A stretch of DNA of 64,000 bases from Antedon bifida (Eukaryota > Echinodermata > Crinoidea > Comatulida > Antedonidae): the NCBI GenBank assembly GCA_963402885.1, contig OY727093.1:20893409-20957408 (forward strand), given 5' to 3'. The position numbers and the translations under genes are program-made. This document shows positions 32,012-43,326 of the stretch, one piece after another (the stretch's first letter is position 1; every line of letters begins with the position of its first letter). The notes under the pieces are model-generated. The model was not told the origin of the DNA. It searched no databases and saw only the letters and a program-made list of their open reading frames with translations.

Positions 32012-32406
32012 ATGGGGACATTCCTGATGAATATCACTGCCCAATCACGAGAGAGATAATGAAAGATCCAGTCATATGTGCAGGTAATTTTTTTAATCTA
32101 TATTGAAAGGTTGTTCTGCAAAATAACATATGGCCAGTTCACGTTTATATGTTTTTGCTCAGATAATTTCCTTCCAAAATTGCTATATACCTGTATTTTT
32201 CTATCTACATTTAAATATACATATATTTGTTTATTACCGTTACTTTATTAGATGGATATACTTATGAACGCAACTCAATAGAAACATGGTTGCAGAGGAA
32301 CAATACCAGTCCAATGACTAACACACAACTGATAAACTGTCAACTAACTCCTAATAGAAGTCTAAAGGCTATAATTCAGAGGATTATAAAAAGTGACACT
32401 TTTTAA
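32012..32406 (+). CDS. Last two exons of a U-box domain gene
   Basis: Exon 32012-32083 follows an AG acceptor and ends at a GT donor; exon 32252-32406 follows an AG acceptor and ends in TAA. Joined, they give a complete U-box: C-P-I-T-R-E-I-M-K-D-P-V, then D-G-Y-T-Y-E-R, W-L, T-S-P-M-T-N and L-T-P-N. U-box proteins are E3 ubiquitin ligases. The frame ends four codons after the domain's last helix, as in WDSUB1-like proteins with a C-terminal U-box. Upstream exons are not found to the left, where a transposon nest begins. The gene could be intact with a long intron or a broken remnant. Confidence 0.8.
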
Positions 32407-32451
32407 ATTAACTTTAAAGGCAATTATGCTTTTAATTATTTTAATATTATG

Positions 32452-32655
32452 TGTGGGCGTGTGGCGCAGTGTGTTGGACGTTGGACTACTGATCGTGAGA
32501 CCGAGGTTCGAATCCAACTCTCGCCGCATTGCTTGTATTCGTAGGCAAGATACTTTACTTACATTTGCCTCTCTGCACCCAGGTGTATAAATGAGTACCC
32601 GGTTAGATCAAGACACAACTTTGCGCTGATTATTTATATTGATAACTTTATAATA
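32452..32655 (+). mobile_element. tRNA-derived SINE
   Basis: The head is tRNA-like with box A GTGGCGCAGTGTG near 32461 and a perfect box B GGTTCGAATCC at 32505-32515. A conserved-looking core follows (GGCAAGATACTTTACTTACATTTGCC region and CCAGGTGTATAAATG) that I associate with a widespread invertebrate SINE core. It lies in the 3' flank of the U-box exons. An ordinary tRNA is excluded because the acceptor ends do not pair. Confidence 0.75.
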
Positions 32656-32972
32656 AGAGGTCTACTACCATTACTTTCATTGATTTATTATTTTATAACT
32701 TCTTGATATTTCTATACTTTTATGTAAATCCAAAGGCAAATTACTGAAAAAAAATGACAATGCTGTGGGTATCAGTGGCTGGATCTCAATGGAGATACAA
32801 AAAAAAAAGCGAAAAGCTAAATCAAAACGATAAAGTTACAAACAAGTTCAGACTGCTTTCTTATTATGTAAGCAAGAATTTAAAAACTGTTCCTCATAAC
32901 TGCCCATTGTGATAGATATATGCAAACATACTATTTAATAATTTTCACAGCATTAATATATTGATTCCAAAT

Positions 32973-33176
32973 TTAATTTGTCAGCAATTTGAACAATCCT
33001 CTGAGAATTGTGAGCACATTGTCAATTTCTGTAGGGCTGGCATCTGTAATTGGTAAATATCCAATCACTGACTTGAGTGGAACATTAACTACTGAAAGAA
33101 GCTGGTTGAATTCAGTCCATGCTGGGAGTGCTTGATCGCTCTTCTTGAAAAATTTTGTTGTTGTATGCCAGATCTA
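32973..33176 (-). CDS. Isolated terminal exon, unknown protein
   Basis: The minus strand opens after an AG at 33177-33178 and runs 66 codons to a TAA at 32973-32975. It includes W-T-E-F-N-Q-L-L and G-Y-L-P-I-T-D-A-S-P-T-E, well-formed protein-like sequence. I do not recognise the family. The P-x-x-D-A-S-P-T style recalls uncharacterised multicopy proteins of marine invertebrates, so it may be transposon-derived. No upstream exon was found. Confidence 0.4.
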
Positions 33177-33794
33177 ATTTCAAGGGACACTTTAATAATA
33201 GAGGGCACAAGTCGGCCAGACTGATTTTTCTCTGTTTATTGCCAGTTAATTTTCAGTAATTTGTATATTGCAGACTATGTATACATTAGTATTTTTAAGT
33301 GATTGTCTAATTTAGAGTTAGGGATCAGGTGCCGTTTTCGACCACCTCGACTTATATGGACTATACCATTATTATGATAGGGGTGTTGTGTATTATGTCT
33401 ATTAAATGGGAAGACAATACAATTGTTCTGTTAGTACAACCTACAAGGAACAATACAGAACAAAAACTAGCAAGCATGTACTTTTTATAAGGCATGCTAT
33501 TATTAGGTACTTTGTTACGGAATGCCAAGATTTGTAACAATACTACTATCTAATATACTTACAATATAAGTAGGTATACTTACTATATATAAACTAAACT
33601 AAATACTACAGTATAATCAGAATTAAAACATATTAAATACTATGTTACATTCTAATCGGCCCAATCTCTATCATCGGTAGATAAATCATATTTTTTATTT
33701 GTAAGGGATAAATCCCAACAACATAGAAACATGGATTTGAACTCAAGAACCTGGCATCTGTAGATGAGCATAAATGAAGATTCATAAATGAAGA
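33177..33794. other. No gene or repeat recognised
   Basis: AT-rich sequence without coding content on either strand that I can support. Confidence 0.5.
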
Positions 33795-34150
33795 TTTTTT
33801 TTGTTTTACTGATCACCTGATACATTTACATTTAATGCTAAATGTAAATAAACGAACCGATATTGTAGATACAGAAACAAAATGGTGACAGACTCATTGA
33901 CATTATTATATGTTTATTTGTTTTACTGATTTATTACCTGATACATTTATATTTAATTGTTAAATGTAACTAAATGAAACTATTGTAGATACAGAAAAAA
34001 AAACAGAATCATTGATGTAATTATATGTATGTTTGTTTTACTGATCACCTGATACATTTAATGTTAAATGTAAATAAATGAAACGATTGTAGATACGGAA
34101 ACAAAATGGTGACAGATTCATTGACGACATAATTATATGTATTTTTGTTT
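33795..34150. repeat. ~107-bp tandem repeat, three copies
   Basis: Units contain CTGAT(C/T)ACCTGATACATTTA, then TTAAATGTAA(A/C)TAAA and TTGTAGATAC(A/G)GAAA. Copies start near 33800, 33920 and 34040. It is non-coding. Confidence 0.75.
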
Positions 34151-34164
34151 TTTACGATGACTCG

Positions 34165-35384
34165 GCTATTGTTCACACAACAACATTAAAGTGTACAGAA
34201 TAGCTTAAAATCGCATTTGGAAACGTTTTAGACAATTTTTGAGCATTTTGAAAAAACTTGCTAACATTAAAACACCAAAGTCCTTAAAATAGCTTCAATT
34301 CACATTTGGAGACATTTTAAACCTTTTTGTGCATTTCGATGAAACTTGGTCACACAAAAACATCAAAGTGCTTTTAAAAAATCACATTTGAAACCGTTTT
34401 AGACCATTTTGAGCATTTTAACAAATTTTGTTCAAATATAAACTCCAAAGTGCCCAGAATAGCTTCAAATCGCATTTAGAGACGTTTTAGACCATTTTGT
34501 GCATTTCGATGAAACTTGGTCACACAAAAACAACAAAGTGCTTTAAATCACATTTGAATCCGTTTTAGACCATTTTGAGCATTTCGACAAAAATTGTTTG
34601 TTCACACAAAAACATTAAAGTGTACAGAATAGCTTAAAATCGCATTTGGAAACTTTTTAGACCATTTTGAACATTTCGACAAAAATTTTTTACACAAAAA
34701 CATCACAGTGCCTAGAATAGCTTAAAATTGCATTTGATAATGTTGTAGACAATTTTTAGTATTTCGACAAAACTTTTTCATACAAAAACATCAAAATGCA
34801 CAGAATCGCTTAAAATCGTATTTGGACAATTTTTCACATAGAAACTCCAAAGTTCTTTGAATAGCCTCAAATCGCAATTAGAGACGTTTTAGACCATTTT
34901 GAGCATTTCGAAAAAACTTTTTCACACAAAAACATCAAAGTGCACAAAATCGCTTAAAATCGCATTTGGAAACGTTTTAGACCATTTCGAGCATTTCGAT
35001 TTAACCTTTTAAACACAAAAACATCAAAACACATTTGGAGACGTTTTTAACCATTTTGATCATTTCGACAAAACTTTTTAACACATAAACACCAAGCTTC
35101 TTTGAAAAATCTTTCACACAAAAACATTAAAGTGTACAGATTAGCTTAGAATCGCATTTGTAAACGTTTTAGACCATTTTGAGCATTTCGACAAAACTTT
35201 TTCATACAAAACATCAAAGTGTATAGAATAGCTTAATATCGCATTTGGAGACGTTTTTAACCATTTTGATCATTTCGAAAAAATCTTTCACACAAAAACA
35301 TTAAAGTGCTTATAGTAGCCTCAAATCGCATTTGGAAACGTTTTAGACCATTTTGAGCATTTCGACAAATAGTGTAGGCTGATA
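34165..35384 (-). repeat. 78/88-bp satellite, block 1
   Basis: Diverged tandem units are built on ACATCAAAGTGC, AGAATAGCTTAAAATCGCATTTGGAG-like and CGTTTTAGACCATTTTGAGCATTTCGA-like segments. The orientation is opposite to blocks 3-5. It ends abruptly at the 2.1-kb inverted-repeat element. Confidence 0.88.
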
Positions 35385-37477
35385 TGTCGTTTATATGAAT
35401 GTCGTGTGTATTTTTTGTTAAAAGCAAACTTTGACATTATTTCATATCTTGATAATATAAGGAATGAAAAAAAATATGTTGCTATTTTTTTCTAAAGACA
35501 TTTAAAGGACCAAATTCAAGATGGCCCCCAACATTCAAATAACCCTATTCAAAATCAGAATATCACCTATAACACAAATTATGAATGTGGAACAAGTCCG
35601 TTTTGATGGTATTACCCATTATACAATCTTAACTATGTCGGCCATCTTGGTTTCAAAATGGTCATCGCTAAAAATTAAATTCTTTAAATAATTGTTTTAA
35701 ATATCATAAATTGTTGTTTGTACATAATGTTCTAAAAGGGTCACTTCTCATAGGATTGTCTAAATATAAGGCTGTCTAAAGTTGTCAGTGTTGTCTATAT
35801 AATAGATATATAATACCCCACTATGACTCTTAAGTATGGAACTTACCAATTCTAATTCTAAATTACAGATCTCATTTCTTTTCATAAAACTGAAACTTGA
35901 ATTTCAATGTTTGTATCTCAGACAGGACCACAATATAAAACAAATGTATTTATACCTTATTGTGAAATCCTGTATAAATATGATGTTAAATAATAAATGC
36001 ATTATTGCCATGTAATTCAATGTCTAAACCTTCAGGGGCATAGTCACCAGTATGGTTGGTAATTTTTTAACTTGTCAACTTTTGGCAGAAGCTTGAAAAA
36101 ATAAAGATACAGCTCATTCACAAGATTCATAGGAAGCATTAACTCTCACTTCTCATCTTCTACAATCTCAACCGAGTGCACATGGTTGTGGTATAAAAAC
36201 TCATGTACTAGGGAAAGACAAGATAATACCTGGTGATGATGACTCTTGCCCGAGATGAGTAGAGGTGGACAGAGATGACATCAAGAAGCAATTCTTATTT
36301 CGAAACATTACTGAAACAAACTACAGATATTGGAGTTTATGAGAGGACATGTATGTGTGGGACTTGCTGTATTTACATCAATTGATCAAGGTCATTGAGC
36401 TTGGTATCATTGGAATAACACAAATTAATGATTTCATCAGAGCTGGCAAATCTAGTTGATGAGTTTTAAAGCCAACATTTAAAGATATATGATATCCCGA
36501 TTAGTGAAGAATGCTGCAATTCGCACAAAGGTGCATAGCATGATGACATTGGACAGAAAATGTTTGAGGCATTGGTAAAAGTCTTGTAGAAGGCAAACTG
36601 TCTATATGGGAAAAAGGACGAATATTGGCAAAAAATATATATGACGGTGAATACAGGTGACAAAGTAAAAGAGGACTCCTATAGATTTTCTTTGTCGTAC
36701 CACAGTCAGCCGGTACAGTACCTTAGGCGGTATGAGGTATTGCAGTGCTTTTGCCGATTTGTTTCTGAACAAGCTTGTTGAGATCGCAAATCAGTCTGTG
36801 GAAGTTTGATGGATACAATAGTAGAGAACGAAGGAAGGTCAACTTACTGTATCGCATTCAAGATTAGAAATATTTCATTGAAGGACTTTGGCAGAGTTAG
36901 TTGTCAATTAACTGAGAAGTTTATGAGATGTTTCAATATGAAGAAGTGTACTGTCAGTACACATTTTGTGTTAATAACCATGCTGTTGTCATAAGCATAT
37001 CATTTTGTGTAATTCAATCTAATTTTATTTAATGAGAAATTTAACCCATTTAAAAAAAATTCGAAATGGCCGCCATTTTGTGTTAATCACCAATGTTGTT
37101 GCCATAGCCCTATCATTTTATGTGATTTCAGTCAACGTCATAACTTGCACATATTTTAATGAAAAGTTTCCATTTTCTTTAAATGGCGGCCATTTTAAAA
37201 TTCAAAATGTCAGAATACTAATGAATATAGGTTTATAATCATTCTTATATAGCAGAGAACCCATATGAACTTAAAATATTATTTATAATGGGTGTTAATT
37301 TGTCCAATATGGTACATTTATTGGATATTTTACGTATTGGCGGCTATCTTGGATTTGACACTCTTAAGTTTTTTTTTGAAAATGGCAACATATTGTTTTC
37401 ATTACTTTACATCCTCAAGACACTAAATCAGCTGGAATTTTGCTTTTAACAAGAAAATGACACAAAATTACATAAAA
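35385..37477. mobile_element. 2.1-kb element with ~125-bp imperfect terminal inverted repeats
   Basis: The left end (about 35410-35540) aligns with the reverse complement of the right end (about 37345-37460), sharing GTTAAAAGCAAA, a CTTGA...TAA...AATGAAAA stretch and AATATGTTGC. It splits the satellite. The interior has no intact gene, though 36100-36950 is less AT-rich and may be an eroded coding region. A ~118-bp duplication with CATTTTGTGTTAAT occurs at 36960 and 37075. It is probably a DNA transposon remnant of unknown superfamily. Confidence 0.6.
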
Positions 37478-38180
37478 ACACAAAAGCCTCAAATCGCATT
37501 TGGAGACGTTTTATAGCATTTTATGTATTTCGGTTGAACTTGGTAACACAAAAACATCAAATTGCTTAAAATCACAGACGATAGACGATTTTGAGCATTT
37601 CGAAAAAATCTTTCACACAAAAACATTAAAGTGCACAGATTAGCTTAAAATCCCATTTGGAAACGTTTTAGACCATTTTGATTAATTCGACGAAACTTTT
37701 TCAAATATAAAACACAACATTCCTTAGAATAGCCTCAAATCGCACTTGGAGACGTTTTAGACCATTTTGTGAATTTCGATGAAACTGGGTCACACAAAAG
37801 CATTAGAGTGCACAGAATAGCTTAAAATCGCATTTGGAAACGTTTTAGACCATTTTGAGCATTTCGACAAAACTTGTTAACATAAAAACATCAAAGTGCC
37901 TTAAATCGCAATTGCAGACATTTTAGACCATTTTGTGCATTTCGATGAAACTTGGTTACACAAAAACATCAAAGTGCTTAAAATCACATTTGAAACCGTT
38001 TTAGACCATTTTGAGCATTTCGATAAAACTTTTCACACAAAAATACCAAAGTGCACAAAATAGCTTAATATCGTATTTGGAAAAGTTTTAGACCATTTTG
38101 ATCATTTCGACGAAACTTTTTCAAATATAAAACACAACATTCCTTAGAATAGCCTCAAATCGCATTTGGAGATGTTTTAG
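37478..38180 (-). repeat. 78/88-bp satellite, block 2
   Basis: Same family and orientation as block 1, on the other side of the inverted-repeat element. The two were probably one array. It ends near 38180 in unrelated sequence. Confidence 0.88.
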
Positions 38181-38960
38181 TATGGAAAGCCAAACCCGCC
38201 AAAAATACATAATACATACCATCCACCAATAATTAATTCGTACAACATTCAAACCATCCAATATTATTTCATGCAGTTCATTGAAAACTTAAACCATTCA
38301 CCTAGTATCTACACCATCCAATACAATGTGTGACTATCTACCACTAGCCCAAACGACAATACGCCGAACAAACTACCCATAACACAAACCATCTAAAGAA
38401 TGTTGAGCCCAGGCAGCAATAATTGAATTATTCTAACGTTAATACAAGTATATATTAGCCAACTCATTTATTAACATTTCATGTAGTTCATGAACATTTC
38501 AAACAAAGCATCTTAATTATAGTTCATCGAATTCTAATTCTAAGATTGCCTGTTTTATACACCGTTCGCCTGTTCAACAGTTGAAACAACTGTTTTGCAC
38601 ACGATACGCCCGTTCGTGAGTTCAAACAATGATATTTGAAGCATCGACTTTCCAAACGGTGATTTTTTGCACCGAACGTATTTTCTTGAGTTAAAGTGGT
38701 TGCATTTCAATCAACTACTTTTGATTGGCCAGTATTACACACCGTTTGCTTGTTCGTGATATCATGTGATAACATTTCATTCGACAACTTTTCAAGCGTT
38801 AGTTTTTGGCTCCGTTTATATCAGTTGATGTACTATTTTTTCATTTTCATACTTTCCATAGTCAGTTTTGTACATCATTCGCATTTACGCATGTAAAGTG
38901 TAGATATTCCACTCGACAAGTTTTAAAACGGTAGTTTTTCGCACATTTATTGTTTTATTG
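38181..38960. repeat. Unique AT-rich stretch then degenerate ~71-bp tandem repeat
   Basis: 38181-38540 holds nothing I recognise apart from repeated ACCATCCA motifs. From about 38550 to 38960 five or six diverged units recur, each with TTTTGCACCG(T/A)..CG, a GTTCGTGAGTTCAA-like part, and TCGACAACTTTTCAAACG. Confidence 0.55.
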
Positions 38961-40455
38961 TTTAATTGTAACTGTTGGCGCCGATTTTATATTGGGGGGC
39001 GGGGGGTGAATGTCAACTTTACGACTGTAGTACAAAAGGTTTTCACATCGCTTACCTGTTCAAAGTTAATGTATCGATTTTTCTTTCAGCTGGTTTTCTA
39101 TTTCCAAACTTTAAAAATGACGTTAAAATAATAATATAGTTATATATTATATTCATAGTAATAATAAGAAGGCATTGAGAAATGTGGAAGTGATTTAATA
39201 AAGGTATAGATTAGACAGTCTACCGTAAAACATTGCCCATTGACATCGGGTTTTTTTAAAGACTGGGTCTGCTTCATGATGGGCTTCTTTTCGAAATGAA
39301 TGCTGTAGATTTTGTGAATTGCGGCCACAAAATATAGAACATTTGAGACATTTTTTGTTCAAATCGAAATTATGTTGATAAACACACGAATGATCATCAT
39401 CATCATAAAATCACCCAAATCCTTATATTTTTTACTTTTGTTCCTTTGATATTCCCATATTATTATTATCTCGAAAAGAAGCCTATATTATATTTAAAAG
39501 AAGCCTAAAGGGCTTCATTTTGATATGGGCTTCTTTTCGAGATTTCTTTTAGAAACAAGGGAGGGGGTTCTTTTCGATTATTCTCGTTCCATTAAATCAT
39601 ACAAACGTCGTACAAAGATACCTACGCCGCGCTCTGTCTCTGCGAAATGTTTGTGCACGAAGTCAACTACCAATCAATCTTAGGTCTATAACTATAGGTA
39701 TTAAAATAGAAACCAACTTAAGGTTGATACAATATATTTCCTCGTTTATAAAGTTATTTTATAGATAGTAGGCCCTATGTTTACTGTAGGATAGTCATAG
39801 CAAGGCCCGGTTGTCGACGTCATTAATGTTAAGAACGGGATTGATAATATTAAATAATAATGATTATTATTAGTCTAATAATATTTATTTCAGCGGTCGT
39901 ACAGTACAGACGTATGCACACAGTGCTCTCTAAGCTGATGCTTTAAAGCTGTAAACGAACAATACACTACACGCTACTTGGGCTGGATTTGAATACCGCG
40001 CGCTGAACCAGAACTTAGAAGGACACTCCCTAAGCCTAGCGAACAGCGTACCGAGATCGAACTGTTCTATACACAGTTATCAACACTTATTACACCGCTT
40101 ACTAAACTGCATTAGTTGGATATTAAACTGAATTTCTACAGTACATAGATTTGTCGTCTTAATGCAATATTCGCAACGAAATTAACTGTCAACCAATATA
40201 GTAAACCAGTAAGTTTTCATTGCCTTAAACTAGAGTAAAGTGGTTAGCCATGATAGCACTTGAACTATACCGTATAAGAATAGGAACTTACACTCATGGA
40301 GTAAGACACCGTAAGCAGTCTGGCTCAGTGTTCAGAATACCCTTATCAACATTAAGACCAGTCCTTAGACTCTCATTAGCATTTCACCCCCCCCCCCCAA
40401 AAAAAAACATGACAGACAGGAGTACAGAAAAAGACCCGAATCCCAGGATTATGCA
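38961..40455. other. No gene seen; GAAAAGAAGCC hairpin
   Basis: A hairpin at about 39474-39545 has arms TCTCGAAAAGAAGCCTA and its near complement. The same GGGCTTCTTTTCGA motif occurs singly at 39278. A C-run followed by an A-run at 40385-40408 precedes the LINE fragment. The sequence at 39900-40440 could be that LINE's 5' region. Confidence 0.45.
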
Positions 40456-41345
40456 ATGGACAACTCACTAACGTGCATTTTACAACTTAAGGAGATGAGA
40501 ACTGAAATGAATACACAAATAGATAAAATGAATGATAAATTTGACACATTCAAAGACAAACTGGACTCAGTGAAAACACGTTTAGACACTTTAGAGGAAG
40601 AAAATAAAAGACTAAGGAATCAATTAGATAAGATCGAAGCACAAAGTAGGAGAAATCACTTAATATTTTACAATATTCCAGAAGACGAGAGAAAACTGGA
40701 AACTTGGACAGACTGTGAAACGAAAGTAAAGAACTATATAAGTAACAAACTAAGTATAAATTCTAAAGAATTGAACATAGATGACCACACAGACTGCACA
40801 CAAAATCTACCCCCAGACCAATTATAGTGAAGTTCCTAAGTTTTAAGGATAAAGGACATGTATTTGATAAAAGCAAAACGTTAAAGAGAAACAAAAAAGA
40901 CAATAATGTTGGAATCGGGGAGGACTTCACACCGAGGATTAGGAAAATAGAAAGAAGCAATTGCAAAGGGAGACAGATTCAAATTGACCTACGATAAACT
41001 AATAATAGGAAGCGATGTTTTTATGACATTGACAATGACACAATCACCAAACTGAACAACAGATAGGGAATTGGCCAAAGCCCGAATATAATCGAATCAA
41101 TACAAATTCTGTCATGGAACATAAACGGTCTCGCAAAACTCAAAGATCCCGAGTTCATAAAATTCATAAATCAATATGCCGTCATCACATTTAATGAAAC
41201 ATGGATGCATGAAAACGATTTACCTAACGTGGAAGGTTACCGAAATATACACCTAACAAGAAAATACAACAAAAACTTCCTACGAAACTCAGGCGGAGTA
41301 TCTGTGCTAGTAAAATATCACTTGGATATTACTGAGATACCCAAA
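40456..41345 (+). pseudogene. LINE 5' fragment: ORF1 and start of endonuclease
   Basis: ORF1 begins with a long coiled coil (K-D-K-L-D-S-V-K-T-R-L-D-T-L-E-E-E-N-K) followed by an L1-type RNA-binding part (S-R-R-N-H-L-I-F-Y-N-I-P). A frameshift near 40790 moves the continuation P-R-P-I-I-V-K-F to another register. From about 41100 the ORF2 endonuclease starts: L-S-W-N-I-N-G-L and N-E-T-W. It stops at about 41345 against the integrase-core pseudogene. Losing the 3' end rather than the 5' end points to rearrangement, not ordinary truncation. Confidence 0.78.
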
Positions 41346-41349
41346 ATAA

Positions 41350-43326
41350 AAAATATGCGCCTCGTTATCTGGGTCCAAACAACCCATGGTTTCCAAACTG
41401 CTAAAGAATGTGCGCCACAATCTTTCAATCCTGCTGTTATGAACAGTTTTTCCAGTAATAAAACTACCTCTGCCTGGTCCTCTAGAAGGGTGGTTCAACA
41501 TTTTCGATCCCCTTGTCCGCTCTCACCCTCGACGGCAATCCCCATTTTCTGACAGCTTCCTGGAAACAAGTTAGAACCGTGCATGCCCTGTTATTTGTAC
41601 TGAGTTTTAGGTACACTATCGCTCTACTATAACCATCAATACCTCCATGAATCACACACCTCCATCTGTAGAATCAAACATACGACAATTATAAAGGAAA
41701 ATTAAAATACTTTTATGTTATTGTATCATAAAAATGTAAATTTCTTACATTTACATCTCATATCATTTTTCATATCTGCGTCGGGTTGCTTACGAATCTG
41801 TTTTGATCATAACATATCGTAAACGTGTAGACCTACTTTATTAGTTTATGATTCCAGTCTGTGTGCCACAGAGCCAACGGAGATGGCACTGAATAAACTC
41901 GTCTGCGTATGCAACGCAGAGACCGCAAATGACGTCCAACGGAATCAACCCTTTTGACAGAATCTCGCAATGCTTCTCTTCGTACTCGTATGCCGTCTTT
42001 CATCAAATGAGCCTCAATTGAGTTAAGTCCTGGTGTTAAGATGAAATGATGAATAAAGAAAAACAAATAAGCAATCTAGCTACCGCTACAAACAGTGGTA
42101 CTACTCTCTATCATTTAGAAAGAATCCCATTCCATCAATAAATGATGCGATCATCGTATCTAACCCAACCTTTCAAAAAATATAAATCCTTATTTTGTAT
42201 GCTTATCATGTCGGAGGAGTACTTCTTCTATTCTAAAATCCTTTGCGTAACAAGCCATTCTGTATATTTTAAATACCTACCTGATCTTGGAAAATTCATG
42301 GTTATCATGCCAATACGCGCGTCTAGAAAAAAACTTGGAAGAAATATCTGTGTAGTTCCTTGTTGTCATATTGTATTCTTGTAGCCTCCTTTCTATCGTT
42401 CTTTTACTTACAGAAAACATTTTACTCATGTCCTGAACAGTAAAGTTGTTGTCTACGAAGTAAATGAAAATAACTGACTATGAGAGAAGACGGAAAGTAA
42501 AATGTTAGGATTACAAAAAAAACCCAAATGTTTTCATTATTAATACTAAATTGTTTATATGGGAATTGTATAATATATTGGCTAGAAAATTCAAAGAAAT
42601 TAATTCAAAGTAATGTAATATTATTTTCGATAGAAAAAAGACTCTACATGCCAATTGCGAGAGCCTCATTAATAAAAAAAAATAATACGGTAGGCCTACC
42701 TATCATGCAACCTACCTACCTTTTGTCATGCAATATATTAATATTTAAATTACAAAATTTGTTTCACATAAAAGTAAAGGTCGTTAGGCCTACTTTAAAT
42801 TTGTATTAAACACACTATGTTCATCAGCCGAGCGTAAAAAAACAAAAAAAATAATTGTTTTTAAGGCTCGGCTGGTTACGACTGTTTGCCACTCTCTTCA
42901 AGAATAAGATGGCTTCCGTAACACGAATTTAATTTAATAAATGAATTACTTACTTCGATGGTAGCCACTTTACCAAAGACAAGAAATAATTAAAGTAGAT
43001 AAGTAGACCCAAAACCTAGGAGGCCTAAAAATAATACGCACCCACACAAAACTGCAGCTGACTACGCCTGATCACAAATCTTGCCCGTCCTGGTCTGCCA
43101 GTGTGAGTCATGGCAGAGTCCGTTTTGGGTGTATGTTCGTGTCCTACCTGGGCTGGCCCAATGACTTCTTATATCGCTCTTTTACTCGCTACAAGATTAT
43201 CAATTACCTCTAACCGGATATTTTCATGCCCGATTATCGTTTCGATAATAACCTCCAGTCGCATTGGGAGTTGCATTAATAGATGTCTATCAATGTTACC
43301 ATTCACATACTGTTCAAGTGTTTGAT
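41350..43326 (-). pseudogene. Four-exon integrase-core (DDE) gene, degenerate
   Basis: Minus-strand exons 43326-43048, 42452-42281, 42029-41837 and 41665-41350 have GT/AG borders that keep phase. They give G-R-P-G-R near the end of exon 1, a helix-turn-helix (F-T-V-Q-D-M-S-K-M-F-S-V-S-K-R-T-I-E-R-R) in exon 2, G-I-R-V and L-W-H-T-D in exon 3, and a DDE core in exon 4: G-G-I-D-G-Y-S-R (Asp), R-A-D-K-G (Asp), R-I-E-R-L-W-R (Glu). Lesions are a stop in exon 1, a T-run shift in exon 2 and a small deletion in exon 4. This matches uncharacterised integrase-core proteins that are multicopy in fishes and marine invertebrates. Satellite and a LINE cut its two ends. Confidence 0.82.

Noticed and set aside
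32452-32530. Functional tRNA gene
   Set aside because: Boxes A and B are good but the acceptor ends do not pair and a SINE core follows.
40250-40471. 73-codon ORF before the LINE ORF1
   Set aside because: It contains a C-run/A-run frame and matches nothing; it is probably untranslated leader.
41205-41552. 115-codon plus-strand ORF as a single gene
   Set aside because: Its first 45 codons are LINE endonuclease; the rest is antisense to the integrase-core exon, so it is a chance fusion across a junction.
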